This document shows, one piece after another, positions 8,943-16,915 of a DNA stretch of 64,000 nt. The notes below the pieces were generated by a model, which was given only the letters and a program-made list of their open reading frames with translations, was not told the origin of the DNA and did no database searches. Where the stretch lies: positions 124,001-188,000 of the forward strand of contig NZ_WXYO01000004.1 in assembly GCF_009901585.1 (NCBI RefSeq), read 5' to 3'. The translations under genes were made by a program, and so were the position numbers. This DNA is from Poritiphilus flavus (GTDB taxonomy: Bacteria > Bacteroidota > Bacteroidia > Flavobacteriales > Flavobacteriaceae). The first letter of the stretch is position 1. The number at the start of each line of letters is the position of its first letter.

Positions 8943-10280
8943 ATGAAAATACATTATATTAAATCCGCTTGTGTTGTAATAGAATCTAAGGGTGTTAAGA
9001 TCTTATGTGATCCGTGGCTGGTAGATGGAGAATACTATGGATCCTGGTGTCATTACCCACCTCTTGAACTTAATGAGGAGTACTTTGCGGATATTGATTT
9101 CATATATGTCAGCCATATACATCCAGATCATTTCAGCACCAAAACCTTAAAATTACTTCCGAAGGAGATTCCGGTACTCATTCATACGTACACCACCACT
9201 TTTTTAAAAGCGAATATTGAGCGGCTGGGTTTTAAGGCGATAGAGTTACCTCATAATGAAAGGGTATCCCTTAAGAACGGGGTAGGTATTAAAATCCTCG
9301 CTGCAGACAACTGCAATCCGGAACTCTGTGCTAAATTCATGGGATGTGGCTTTATTGAGACAAAATTCAAGTTTACCCAAATTGATTCCCTGGCCTTAAT
9401 TGACGATGAAAATTATACCGTTTTAAACCTAAATGATTGTCCGTATGATCTAGCGCACGTCGCGGTAAATGAAGTATTAAAAAAGCACAAGCAAATAGAT
9501 TTCTTACTGGTTGGATATGGCGGTGCAGGCCCATATCCTCAATGTTTTGACCTTGAAGAAAATGAAAGGATCATTGCGGAAAATAAGAAAAAGAAGCAAT
9601 TCCTTCAACAGGGTATAAATTATATTAAACAGGTAAAACCAAAATACTATATGCCTTTTGCCGGCACCTATACCCTGGCGGGTAAACTGGCATCTCTTCA
9701 GCATAAAAGAGGGGTACCGGAAACGGAAGAGGCTATTGAATATTTCAATAAATCAGAGCAGATAAATCAGGACCAGTCCCAGGGAATACTTTTAAATACC
9801 TATGACTATTTCGATTTGGAATGCGGTAAGTCATCAAACCCTTATATCCCAGTCGATTTGAAAGCAAAAGAGGAGTATATCAATGATGTGCTGGCACATA
9901 AAAAGCTCGACTATGAGCTGGAAGAAATCCCTAAAATGGATGAACTGGTGGATCTGTTGCCAGCTGCTTTTGAGCGAATGAACAAAAAGCGGGAGGAAAT
10001 AAATTTCAGTAGTGCCACTAACGTATACATTACTTTAGAAGGGGATTCTTTTGCAAAGATCCCAATGAATGGCCAGCCCATGCAATTGGTAGATCGTATT
10101 CCAGAAAATGAATGCTATGTTTCCTATTCCCTGGACCCAAGATTGCTTTACAAGATATTAAAAGGCCCAAAATTCGCACATTGGAATAACGCGGTAATTG
10201 GTTCTCATGTAAATTTAAAGCGGGTACCAAATAACTATGAAAGGGCCTTGTACTATTCCATGAATTTTTTTCATGGCTGA
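8943..10280 (+). CDS. Metallo-beta-lactamase-fold hydrolase, UlaG/CMAH-like
   Basis: Predicted cytoplasmic metal-dependent hydrolase of 445 residues. The N-terminal MBL domain shows motif SHIHPDHFS (the HxHxDH-type metal site) near residue 58, preceded by KILCDPWLVDG as in the UlaG and CMP-sialate hydroxylase-like branches. Later metal-ligand regions are plausible (LNLNDCPYDLAH, and MPFAGTY with nearby His). The C-terminal 150 residues are helical and of unknown function. There is no Rieske [2Fe-2S] motif, so a true CMP-Neu5Ac hydroxylase is unlikely. It stands alone between two repeat clusters, with no operon partner to suggest a substrate. Confidence 0.75.
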   Translation: MKIHYIKSACVVIESKGVKILCDPWLVDGEYYGSWCHYPPLELNEEYFADIDFIYVSHIHPDHFSTKTLKLLPKEIPVLIHTYTTTFLKANIERLGFKAIELPHNERVSLKNGVGIKILAADNCNPELCAKFMGCGFIETKFKFTQIDSLALIDDENYTVLNLNDCPYDLAHVAVNEVLKKHKQIDFLLVGYGGAGPYPQCFDLEENERIIAENKKKKQFLQQGINYIKQVKPKYYMPFAGTYTLAGKLASLQHKRGVPETEEAIEYFNKSEQINQDQSQGILLNTYDYFDLECGKSSNPYIPVDLKAKEEYINDVLAHKKLDYELEEIPKMDELVDLLPAAFERMNKKREEINFSSATNVYITLEGDSFAKIPMNGQPMQLVDRIPENECYVSYSLDPRLLYKILKGPKFAHWNNAVIGSHVNLKRVPNNYERALYYSMNFFHG

Positions 10281-10334
10281 AAATTCACTTTGAACCTGAT
10301 TTTTAACTTAAACTTTTCAGTCTACCGGTTGAGT

Positions 10335-10413
10335 GTTGGATGTTAAGTTTTAAGTGCTAAGTGTTAAGTTTTATAACTAGTCCACCTAACATTTAACATT
10401 TAACATTTATAAC
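10335..10413. repeat. Repeat B copy 4, expanded arms
   Basis: The left arm has extra TTAAGTG-type units and the right arm has an extra atttaac unit compared with copy 3. Both arms have therefore lengthened, as expected if pairing is maintained. Confidence 0.7.
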
Positions 10414-10437
10414 CACATCAGCTGTTAAGCCCCCGCT

Positions 10438-10460
10438 GGCGCGAGCGTCACGCTCGTGCC
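10438..10460. repeat. GC-rich REP-like hairpin
   Basis: GGCGCGAGCG-TCA-CGCTCGTGCC forms a 10-bp stem with one mismatch and a 3-nt loop. It stands out in GC content from the AT-rich surroundings and resembles the hairpins recognised by REP-associated Y1 transposases. Confidence 0.6.
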
Positions 10461-10557
10461 ACTAGTTAGCGCTGATTTCCATTAGAGACAGACAAGTGCA
10501 ATCCGTGCCATCCTGACTTTAAGGTTTTACCATCCCACACTCATAACTCAATTAGGC

Positions 10558-10649
10558 CCCGCTACCGCCAGTCTTAGACTGGTGGTTCAAAAAACCTGGT
10601 GTTGAAATGAAGAAAATTCAATAACCACGAGATACAATCTCGCGGTAGC
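10558..10649. repeat. Repeat A copy 3, internally deleted
   Basis: It has the same termini and hairpins as the 138-bp copies but is 92 bp long. The missing 46 bp lie between two internal aataaccacg direct repeats, so the deletion is explained by slippage or recombination between them. Confidence 0.8.
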
Positions 10650-10663
10650 ATAAGAAAATGGGG

Positions 10664-10742
10664 GTTGGATGTTAAGTGTTAAGTGTTAAGTGTTAAGTTT
10701 TATAACTAGTCAACCTAACATTTAACATTTAAAATTTATAAC
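10664..10742. repeat. Repeat B copy 5, with tandem 7-bp units
   Basis: The left arm carries three consecutive gttaagt units, the clearest case of heptanucleotide expansion in the family. The right arm has the complementary atttaac units. It again sits directly 3' of a repeat A element. Confidence 0.72.
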
Positions 10743-10763
10743 CACATCAGGTGTTAATCACAG

Positions 10764-11726
10764 CTAAATTTCATAATAAAAAGCATCCCTCAAAACTTCC
10801 AAACTCTTGGGAACAGCCGTATCTGGCGATTCAACACCTTCAAACTCCAGCGAAATCCATCCCTTGTATCCTACATCCCGCATCATTTGACCTATTGCGG
10901 GATAATCTATGTCCAGTGAATACCATTTACCACCACCATAATAGGTTTTGGCTTGAACGAGGAATGTTTGGGGAGCCATAAGCTTCATCTGTGCCTCACG
11001 GTTGTCTAAAAAGTTGCCCGTATCCAAAGTCATTTGCAACCATGGACTGTCAATAGCGTCAACAATCCTCTTTACGCCTTCAGCCGTACGTCCGAGCCCC
11101 CAATGATTTTCTAAGCCCAGGACCACTCCACACTTTTCCGCAGTTGGCATGCATGCTGCAATGGAATCGATCACCCATTCAAAGCCATCTTCATCCGTAT
11201 AACCCTCTAAGGTTGGTTCAATACCCTTATTGGCCATAAGATCGTCAAAATTCTTTGAGGTTCCCCAGCGCCCGGTATTCAATCGCATTGTGGGTATACC
11301 CAGGGCGTAGGCTAGTTCTATCTGCCTGATCGTTTTAGCAATGTTCTCGTCGCGTTTTTCTTTTTCAGGATAAACATAGCCCTGGTGTGTGCTGAAACCC
11401 ATCAGGTCTAATCCTGCGTGGTAGGCTCGCTTTTTGAGGTTTTGCAAATAGCTGTTCTCTTCAGAAGTCATCTGTACCAACAAAAGTTCTATGCCATCAA
11501 AACCCATAGCTGCTGCCTTATCTATACACATTTCGATGGGTACGTCTTCCTTTGGGCCGTTAAACTGCCAAAAGGAATAGGTAGATACCCCGATTGGGTT
11601 TCTTCTGATATTGCTTTGTTTTTTGGGTTTTGGCTCTTCTTTAGGTTTGGGAGAGTCGCAGGCTCCAAGGACTGTGGCCATACCCAAAGCTGAGGCATTT
11701 TGGATGAATTTTCTACGGTCTGTCAT
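10764..11726 (-). CDS. Sugar phosphate isomerase/epimerase-like TIM-barrel protein, exported
   Basis: A 320-residue protein of the xylose-isomerase-like TIM-barrel superfamily (AP endonuclease family 2 fold). The N-terminus MTDRRKFIQNASALGMAT is a twin-arginine-type signal followed by a lipobox-like LGACDS, so export and lipid anchoring are likely. Barrel motifs include GFDGIELLLVQ, the metal-site region LGLENHWGLGRT, TLDTGNFLD and ISLEFEG. Members of this family act on keto-sugars or inositols; the substrate here is unknown. It stands alone, flanked by repeats on its 3' side and the accessory island on its 5' side. Confidence 0.85.
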   Translation of the reverse strand: MTDRRKFIQNASALGMATVLGACDSPKPKEEPKPKKQSNIRRNPIGVSTYSFWQFNGPKEDVPIEMCIDKAAAMGFDGIELLLVQMTSEENSYLQNLKKRAYHAGLDLMGFSTHQGYVYPEKEKRDENIAKTIRQIELAYALGIPTMRLNTGRWGTSKNFDDLMANKGIEPTLEGYTDEDGFEWVIDSIAACMPTAEKCGVVLGLENHWGLGRTAEGVKRIVDAIDSPWLQMTLDTGNFLDNREAQMKLMAPQTFLVQAKTYYGGGKWYSLDIDYPAIGQMMRDVGYKGWISLEFEGVESPDTAVPKSLEVLRDAFYYEI

Positions 11727-11830
11727 TTTGATTGGATTAAGTATCTCTTAAAGATAGTGATTAACCCATTCCTGTTATAATAGGCATTCCAATCAGAATG
11801 ATGCACAATTCCTACCTATCCTAAACCGCC

Positions 11831-11905
11831 TTGCACTTTGAACTTGTACTTATACTTAAACTTTCGCAGGATTACGTTCGCTTTGTTCGCGTGGTTCTGA
11901 AAGGG
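11831..11905. repeat. Repeat C copy 1
   Basis: An intergenic element: a run of (c/t)ttgaacttgtactt-like units, then a hairpin of the form GGATTACG...CGTGGTTC. The same arrangement recurs at about 33823-33932 and 45852-45970. Here it runs straight into a tRNA-like fragment. Confidence 0.65.
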
Positions 11906-11955
11906 GTCGAACCTACGACCTCCTGCTCCTAAAGCGGGCGAATAACACCGTTTTG
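11901..11955 (-). pseudogene. tRNA-Pro-like 3' fragment
   Basis: Read on the minus strand, this matches the tRNA-Pro(UGG) gene at 46099-46173 through part of the D-arm, the anticodon arm (gctttaggagcagg against gctttgggagcagg) and the T-loop (ggttcgac). The 5' acceptor half is missing, the anticodon position reads TAG, and stem pairs are broken, so it cannot be a working tRNA. It lies at the edge of the accessory island and could be an attachment-site remnant or a decayed duplication. Confidence 0.6.
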
Positions 11956-12082
11956 TATTAATAAAATTCATTTAAATTGTAAATTATGACTATTATTAGG
12001 TATAAAAGCCTTAAATCCGTTAGGCACAAAGACTCAATGCTTAGTCTGTTCAGATTTAGTTTTTTGATTTCATCGTAGAAGT

Positions 12083-12256
12083 CTATTGTTCTTTTTTATC
12101 AACTAACAACTTAATAGATTTACTCTGGTTTTCTCTCAAGTTATATTTATTAAGTAAAATGTCTCTAGACTTCTACCTCTATCCAATCACCTCCGGTTTT
12201 GAATCTTTTGACATCAACTCAATTATTGCCTTTTCTTATTCTTTAGTAGGGAAAAT
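12083..12256 (-). pseudogene. Possible decayed ORF remnant, unknown
   Basis: The minus-strand frame ending at 12083 reads protein-like: KAIIELMSKDSKPEVIG, two stops close together, then KSRDILLNKYNLRENQSK and a short tail to a final stop. Composition is coding-like and in one frame, but it is interrupted by TAG codons and has no recognisable domain. It may be the remains of a gene from the accessory island. Evidence is weak. Confidence 0.25.
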
Positions 12257-12329
12257 TGATTGAGAATTTGTCAATCCTATAAACAAGAAACGCTTTTTAA
12301 ATGCCCTTTTATTTGGTTTAAGAAGCTTG

Positions 12330-14015
12330 TTAAGGTGAGTCTTTTTTTGTCTTGTTCAAAAGATATTCATGAATCCAAAACGGTTCAAATCGGTATTTCG
12401 AAAGCTTACTATCAATTGGGTCAATTGTTATTAAACCGCTTCTGTTTAGTAATGATTTAACAGTTGTGGTATAAGTAGCTCCATCCAGGTCAATACTTAC
12501 CTTTTCATTATTGTTTACTATAAACCAACCCTCATTTTCGGAAATTTCTTTTATGTTTATTTCGTTTAAGACAACCTCTTTCAGAAATTCCATATAAATC
12601 ACGCCTTCGTTAGAATCTAACATTGGCCTTAAATGCGTATCAGAATTTCTGCCAACCATTGTGTTAAACAGAATTGTTTTGATTTCATTTTCTTCGGTAT
12701 TTTGATTGATTCTGTTCTTTATGGTTCCACGGAACAGAAAATCGCTGTTTGATTGAATTTGTAACTGAAGTTTGATGAAATCATACTTATTGTATAAGTT
12801 AAAGACTTGTGTAAGAATATGATTCCGTTCGGTATCATCAATTAAACGTCCCAACTTTTCTTTTTGGTACCAATTTGCCCAATCATTAATTCTGTCTAGA
12901 ATTTGTTCACGTGTTGAGAAAATCGGTTTTTGGAGTGTTTTCTGTTCTAAACCATAAATTTTGTCAACCTTTGGATTTTTTCTGTACGTATTAGATAGAT
13001 AATTAACTAATGCTTCAGGGCGTGACAAGAATACAATTAAGTTTAAATCTGGATAAGTTCCCTTTTCGATAATATTTTCAAAGTCTTTTAAATATTTATT
13101 CATGGTTGAATCTGACACTTCATCTAAATCATCAACCATTATAACATCGGTATTGTTTTCAAATTTATATTGATGTAATATAGAGTCTAAGCTAAAAGTG
13201 TACTTATACAGATGGCCCAAAGATTTTGATTCCCCGTTTTTGGATTCTGATATTAAATCAGGTTGTTTAGTTACAATATATCCAAGAGAATCTGCAAAAC
13301 ATCTTGATTCTTGTTCCCCGCATACAAAATCTTCACGAACTTTAATTTTTCCAACCTTTTTGTCCTTAAGTTCCTGTTCTATCCATTTTTTGGTAAAATA
13401 TGATTTTCCAAATCCTGCTGGTGCAGTTACATATGCCACACCTGTGTAGTTGGGGTTTTTGGTCAAGGAGTCATTAAATTCCTTAAGAAAGGAAGTGAAA
13501 TCTGAATTTGATTTTTTTATATGATCTAAATATGAGTTGGTCTTTATGACAGTTGGTGTTTCATTAGCAATATTTCTTTGCACCTCCTTTAGAACTCGTT
13601 GATATTTAATTATATCAACTTTTACACTATTAAAGTCTAAGTTTATAATTGTCAACAGTACTACGGCTGATAACCCTAAAAAACCCAATGCCTTCAGAAC
13701 AGGGCTTAGATTCGAGTCGTCAAAAAACCGCACGTAAAGGATCAATATAATTGTTGCTAACGTTATTATCAGTACTGGTTGACTACCAGACGAAAAAAAT
13801 ACAATTACTAAATCGGCAAAAACTTCTATTAAAGCGGAATCAGGATAATTCCCTTTGAAGTTTTCCGCAAAATTTTTGATATCACTTCCAGCGCTTATTG
13901 CAGCCAATTCCTTAATTAGAAATGCTGATAGGACATAAAGTATGTGGTTTAAGTTTTTTCTTCTTAAAAACCAATCCACAATTTTATCCCAGGTGTTGTT
14001 TAAAACTCTTTTCAT
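12330..14015 (-). CDS. Membrane-anchored STAND/KAP-like P-loop NTPase
   Basis: A 561-residue NTPase with two or three hydrophobic N-terminal helices (about 23-40, 66-95, 105-126). A cytoplasmic P-loop domain follows. Walker A is APAGFGKSYF (198-207) and Walker B is VIMVDDLDEV (291-300). A sensor-like strand LNLIVFLSRPEAL follows, as in NACHT/KAP-class STAND ATPases, where DDLDE and an R-P after the fourth strand are typical. The C-terminal region (about 380-561) is helical and ends in a winged-helix-like segment. No WD, TPR or LRR repeats are seen. It is the last gene of a four-gene minus-strand unit, 24 bp after the beta-barrel gene. STAND and KAP NTPases often act as switches in bacterial conflict systems; a defence role here is inference. 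Confidence 0.72.
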   Translation of the reverse strand: MKRVLNNTWDKIVDWFLRRKNLNHILYVLSAFLIKELAAISAGSDIKNFAENFKGNYPDSALIEVFADLVIVFFSSGSQPVLIITLATIILILYVRFFDDSNLSPVLKALGFLGLSAVVLLTIINLDFNSVKVDIIKYQRVLKEVQRNIANETPTVIKTNSYLDHIKKSNSDFTSFLKEFNDSLTKNPNYTGVAYVTAPAGFGKSYFTKKWIEQELKDKKVGKIKVREDFVCGEQESRCFADSLGYIVTKQPDLISESKNGESKSLGHLYKYTFSLDSILHQYKFENNTDVIMVDDLDEVSDSTMNKYLKDFENIIEKGTYPDLNLIVFLSRPEALVNYLSNTYRKNPKVDKIYGLEQKTLQKPIFSTREQILDRINDWANWYQKEKLGRLIDDTERNHILTQVFNLYNKYDFIKLQLQIQSNSDFLFRGTIKNRINQNTEENEIKTILFNTMVGRNSDTHLRPMLDSNEGVIYMEFLKEVVLNEINIKEISENEGWFIVNNNEKVSIDLDGATYTTTVKSLLNRSGLITIDPIDSKLSKYRFEPFWIHEYLLNKTKKDSP

Positions 14016-14039
14016 CTTAACTATGGGCCAGTCCCTGAT

Positions 14040-14963
14040 TTATAAATTTATTTTTAAACTCACCGCAAAAAAGGACTGTTCTTCAAAGTTCCTTGATGGG
14101 TCATCACCATTTACATAATCGACACCGACTTTGGCTGATCTTTTTCCTTCTTGAGCTGTGAATAGGATATAATTAAAACTTGCACTGAAATAATTGTGAT
14201 CAGATTTATCAAGGCCCTCCACATTCTCTTCAATATTATATCGGTACTGCCAATCTATACTGAACTCAAATTTTTTTTCAAGCTTTTTTAGTCCGGGGAA
14301 AAGTGAAAAGTTTGCAGTTATTCGAAAATATGTACGATAGATATCTCCTTCATCGGTAATCATTTCAGTCGAAAACCTATTTTCATTTTCTAGTCCTAAA
14401 TAAGGGGAATAAACAAATTGAAATAATTTACCAAAATCAGAAATATTATTTGGTATGTAAAAGAATTCGGGATTTTTGGCTTTACCTTTAAAAAGGGGAG
14501 TGAAATAATAATTTCCTTGAAAAGAAGAAATATCCTTAGTGTTGTCCTCATTATATTTCAAGGATGCAATCAAAATAGGAGTCCATTTTTTCCTTGACAT
14601 ATCTCTAAGCTGCCACTCAGTTGCTAATCCAGTCTGAAAATTGTCCTGCTCTTTATCGACAAGGGTGTTTCGATGGTATTCCAGATAAGGAGAAAGAGTT
14701 AAACCTTCTTCTATATTATTCAAAATACTCACCCCAACAGCTGCATTCAATATCCATGATTCTTCTTTGTTCTCAGCATTTGAATATGTTACAACTGCCG
14801 GTTCAGCTTTGTCATTTTTGCTTTGGAAAGACTTTCTTAGAGTAATTCGATTAAAAAAACTATCATCTTGATCCGAATCTTGCCCTACCTTCTTAATTGA
14901 ATCCTGCCCATTCATTGTACCAAGAACAAACAAAACAGTAAATACTAAGATTGGATATTTCAT
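14040..14963 (-). CDS. Predicted outer-membrane beta-barrel protein, unknown function
   Basis: A 307-residue protein with a cleavable signal peptide (MKYPILVFTVLFVLGTMNGQ). The rest is an acidic N-terminal segment (20-70) and alternating amphipathic strands such as WILNAAVGVSIL, LTLSPYLEYHRN and FEFSIDWQYRYNI, ending in FFAVSLKINL. This ends in a hydrophobic/aromatic C-terminal strand as in outer-membrane barrels. No family is recognised. Its start overlaps the stop of the upstream 124-residue gene (ATGA, 14960-14963), so it is translationally coupled to a cytoplasmic protein, an odd pairing that argues for one envelope-spanning system. Confidence 0.7.
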   Translation of the reverse strand: MKYPILVFTVLFVLGTMNGQDSIKKVGQDSDQDDSFFNRITLRKSFQSKNDKAEPAVVTYSNAENKEESWILNAAVGVSILNNIEEGLTLSPYLEYHRNTLVDKEQDNFQTGLATEWQLRDMSRKKWTPILIASLKYNEDNTKDISSFQGNYYFTPLFKGKAKNPEFFYIPNNISDFGKLFQFVYSPYLGLENENRFSTEMITDEGDIYRTYFRITANFSLFPGLKKLEKKFEFSIDWQYRYNIEENVEGLDKSDHNYFSASFNYILFTAQEGKRSAKVGVDYVNGDDPSRNFEEQSFFAVSLKINL

Positions 14964-15334
14964 AGTTTAGACTTTACCAATTTTATACAATCTGAAACTT
15001 TATCTAATTTTTCACATTCCGCTACCGTAATAATCTTATCAGAATCTAAATCATTTACAATTCTTTGAAAATACCTTTTCAATGATTTTTTGTGATAGTT
15101 GGTAAGGCCTAAATCACTTTTTAGTTCTTGATCATCATTAATATCATCAATGTCGAATCCGCTAAGGTCTGAAAGAGCTTCATATACTTTTCGTTTAATA
15201 AAAGTGTCAGGGTCATCTTTAGAAACCACAAGTTTTACTAGTTCTTTCAAATCTTTGATTTCACTGCTTTCTACAAGTGTGCTGAATTCTTGTAGTTCAT
15301 TTTGGGTCATAGAGAGGACTATTTTTTGATTCAT
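14960..15334 (-). CDS. Small acyl-carrier-like helical protein, no pantetheine serine
   Basis: A 124-residue soluble protein. Residues 1-45 are helical. Residues 46-124 follow the acyl carrier protein pattern: a first helix (VYEALSDLSGFDIDDI), then NDDQELKSDLGL where carriers have a D-x-x-F-x-x-D-L-G-x-D-S-L motif, a second helix (KKSLKRYFQRIVNDL), and ITVAECEKLDKVSDCIKLV like the itTv-e-aidyi end. The serine that carries phosphopantetheine is replaced (GLTNYHKKSL), so it cannot be a normal carrier. A protein-interaction role is more likely. The fold assignment is my own pattern reading and should be treated as tentative. It is coupled to the beta-barrel gene by a 4-bp overlap. Confidence 0.5.
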   Translation of the reverse strand: MNQKIVLSMTQNELQEFSTLVESSEIKDLKELVKLVVSKDDPDTFIKRKVYEALSDLSGFDIDDINDDQELKSDLGLTNYHKKSLKRYFQRIVNDLDSDKIITVAECEKLDKVSDCIKLVKSKL

Positions 15335-15468
15335 AAGACTGTTTTAATGATTATCGATGTTTCAAATGATATGTCTTACAGTTAATTAATAGAACACCCA
15401 ATTAAGGGTATTTTTGGATATCCAAGTAAAACCTGGCATGTAACAATACTTGTTTATAGTTTATTCTA

Positions 15469-16407
15469 TTAAGGGGCTTTAAGAGAAATCTTTTCTTCAG
15501 TTGTTTTGTTCGGATTAACCGTAAGGATTTTTTCAGAAATCGCAACTGTTTTACTCTCTTTAATAAGATTAAAATGGAATTGATAAACTCCTTGCCTAAG
15601 CTTTAAAAAACTGGTTGAAAGTTGATGCTCTTCTACCTTCTTAACAATCGGCTTCTCTAGATCTTCCCCGCTTACGGTGATTTCGACTATTGATTTTTCG
15701 GGTCTACTAATTTGTAAAATGAGATTCCCTTTTTCCAATGAAGCTTTTTCGTCTTCTAAATCCTTTTTAAGTTTTTCTTTTAGCTCAGATTGGTATTTTT
15801 CTAAGTTGGTCTTAGCTTTTCTTAAATTGGCATCTACGTTACTTCGGAATTTCTCTAATTGCACTGTGAAGTTTGTTTTCCATTCTAAAGTCTCTTTTAT
15901 TACAATTGATTTTATTGTGTTATCAAAGTTGCTGAGTAGTGTAATTAGACTAACCTTATCCTCACTGGTTAGCTGTCCAAGATTCGCTTTGGATATAGAA
16001 TTAAGCCACTGGGCATGATATTCACTAATGGAATTCTCAATTTCTAACTGAGCCATCATATATCTTATCCAACCAGATGAATGACCAAACAGCCGATCTA
16101 TCAGGAGAACTGTACTCGCAATCATTAAACAAACATATCCAGAGGAATAAACATTGAAACATTTTCCAAAAATGCTTATATCATCATTAGGACTTTTCAG
16201 CACAATTAGAATTAAACTCATAGAAAAGGAAACCACCGCAACTGAAACCAAAACATTAGATAAGACTCCTTTTATTTTGCGATGCCTCTTGTACCAAGTA
16301 ATTTTTTCATCGACGTATTCAATAAAAAGTGTTAGGTAATTTTTGACCATCTTATCTTCAATTTGGTCAATAAACCAATCCCTTTCAGTCGTTTTGTCTT
16401 TACCCAT
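15469..16407 (-). CDS. SLATT-like 2TM protein with coiled coil and C-terminal beta domain
   Basis: A 312-residue membrane protein and probable first gene of the accessory operon. A helical segment (1-46) ending in WYKRHRKIKG is followed by TM1 (about 47-70), TM2 (about 85-104) and the conserved-looking LIDRLFGHSSGWIRYMMAQL with an amphipathic continuation ending EYHAQW. This layout matches SLATT domains, two-helix effectors thought to form membrane pores in nucleotide-signal and reverse-transcriptase defence systems. A long coiled coil (about 175-227) and a beta-rich C-terminal domain (228-312) are additions. No SMODS cyclase or SLOG sensor is nearby; a STAND-type NTPase takes that place. The gene is visibly AT-rich compared with its outer neighbours. 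Confidence 0.6.
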   Translation of the reverse strand: MGKDKTTERDWFIDQIEDKMVKNYLTLFIEYVDEKITWYKRHRKIKGVLSNVLVSVAVVSFSMSLILIVLKSPNDDISIFGKCFNVYSSGYVCLMIASTVLLIDRLFGHSSGWIRYMMAQLEIENSISEYHAQWLNSISKANLGQLTSEDKVSLITLLSNFDNTIKSIVIKETLEWKTNFTVQLEKFRSNVDANLRKAKTNLEKYQSELKEKLKKDLEDEKASLEKGNLILQISRPEKSIVEITVSGEDLEKPIVKKVEEHQLSTSFLKLRQGVYQFHFNLIKESKTVAISEKILTVNPNKTTEEKISLKAP

Positions 16408-16915
16408 AATTGGTTTACTTGCTTATTAAGAATTAAAACAGCGATAAGTATAGCTTGTATTCCAAAGCATTGAGACACAAAAACAAAAACAGGTAAATAT
16501 TTTTGGGGAGATATTTGTTTAGAAATTTAAGATAAACGACAGACAATTGATTGCATAAAAACCTTAAAAAAACTAGGGGTTTTAAGCAATTTTAATGACC
16601 CGGAATTGTAGATAATGGAAATTTTTTTGTGGAAAATGCCCTTTAGTTATTACTCGAGACTATTTTAGAAATTGTTTCATCTACTGTTGTAAAAGGTCGG
16701 AAGCTCAATTAGCCATTGTTTTGGCATACCTCTTACTTTATTCAGTTAGACTTTAACTTCCTCAAGATTACTCTCAAATTACTCACTTGATCCTGAATAA
16801 TCAAATAACAGGACCAAAGGTGCCCGGAAGACATCTTTAGCCCTGTTAAACCCCTAAACCAATTAGGTCGATTTATCGTCGGAAGACGACCTGGTACAGC
16901 ATAAGAGCCTGTCGA
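16408..16915. other. AT-rich intergenic region
   Basis: A 508-bp gap upstream of the accessory operon and downstream of the peroxiredoxin gene. I see no gene and no exact TAnnTTTG box. A small hairpin (cgtc-ggaa-gacg within an aggtcg/cgacct pair) lies around 16865-16892, but no U-run follows it. Confidence 0.5.

Larger units (their letters stand above)
10281..10763. repeat. Second repeat-filled intergenic region
   Basis: A 483-bp gap with no supportable gene. It contains repeat B copy 4 (10335-10413), a GC-rich hairpin (10438-10460), a shortened repeat A (10558-10649) and repeat B copy 5 (10664-10742). Confidence 0.8.
11727..12329. other. Intergenic region with repeat C, tRNA-like fragment and decayed ORF
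   Basis: A 603-bp gap between the isomerase-like gene and the accessory operon. It contains repeat C copy 1 (11831-11905), a partial tRNA-Pro-like sequence (11901-11955) and a short reading frame broken by stops (12083-12256). No intact gene is visible. Confidence 0.65.

Noticed and set aside
8943-10280. CMP-N-acetylneuraminate hydroxylase
   Set aside because: The N-terminus resembles the MBL part but no Rieske iron-sulfur motif is present and no sialic acid genes are nearby.
8239-10742. CRISPR array
   Set aside because: Repeats are few, irregularly spaced, built of inverted heptamers and lack unique equal-length spacers; no cas genes nearby.
12330-16407. Known SMODS/CBASS or reverse-transcriptase SLATT system
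   Set aside because: No nucleotidyltransferase, SLOG domain or reverse transcriptase is encoded in or next to the unit.
11831-16915. Integrated phage or ICE with its own integrase
   Set aside because: No integrase, recombinase, relaxase or phage structural gene is visible in the island.
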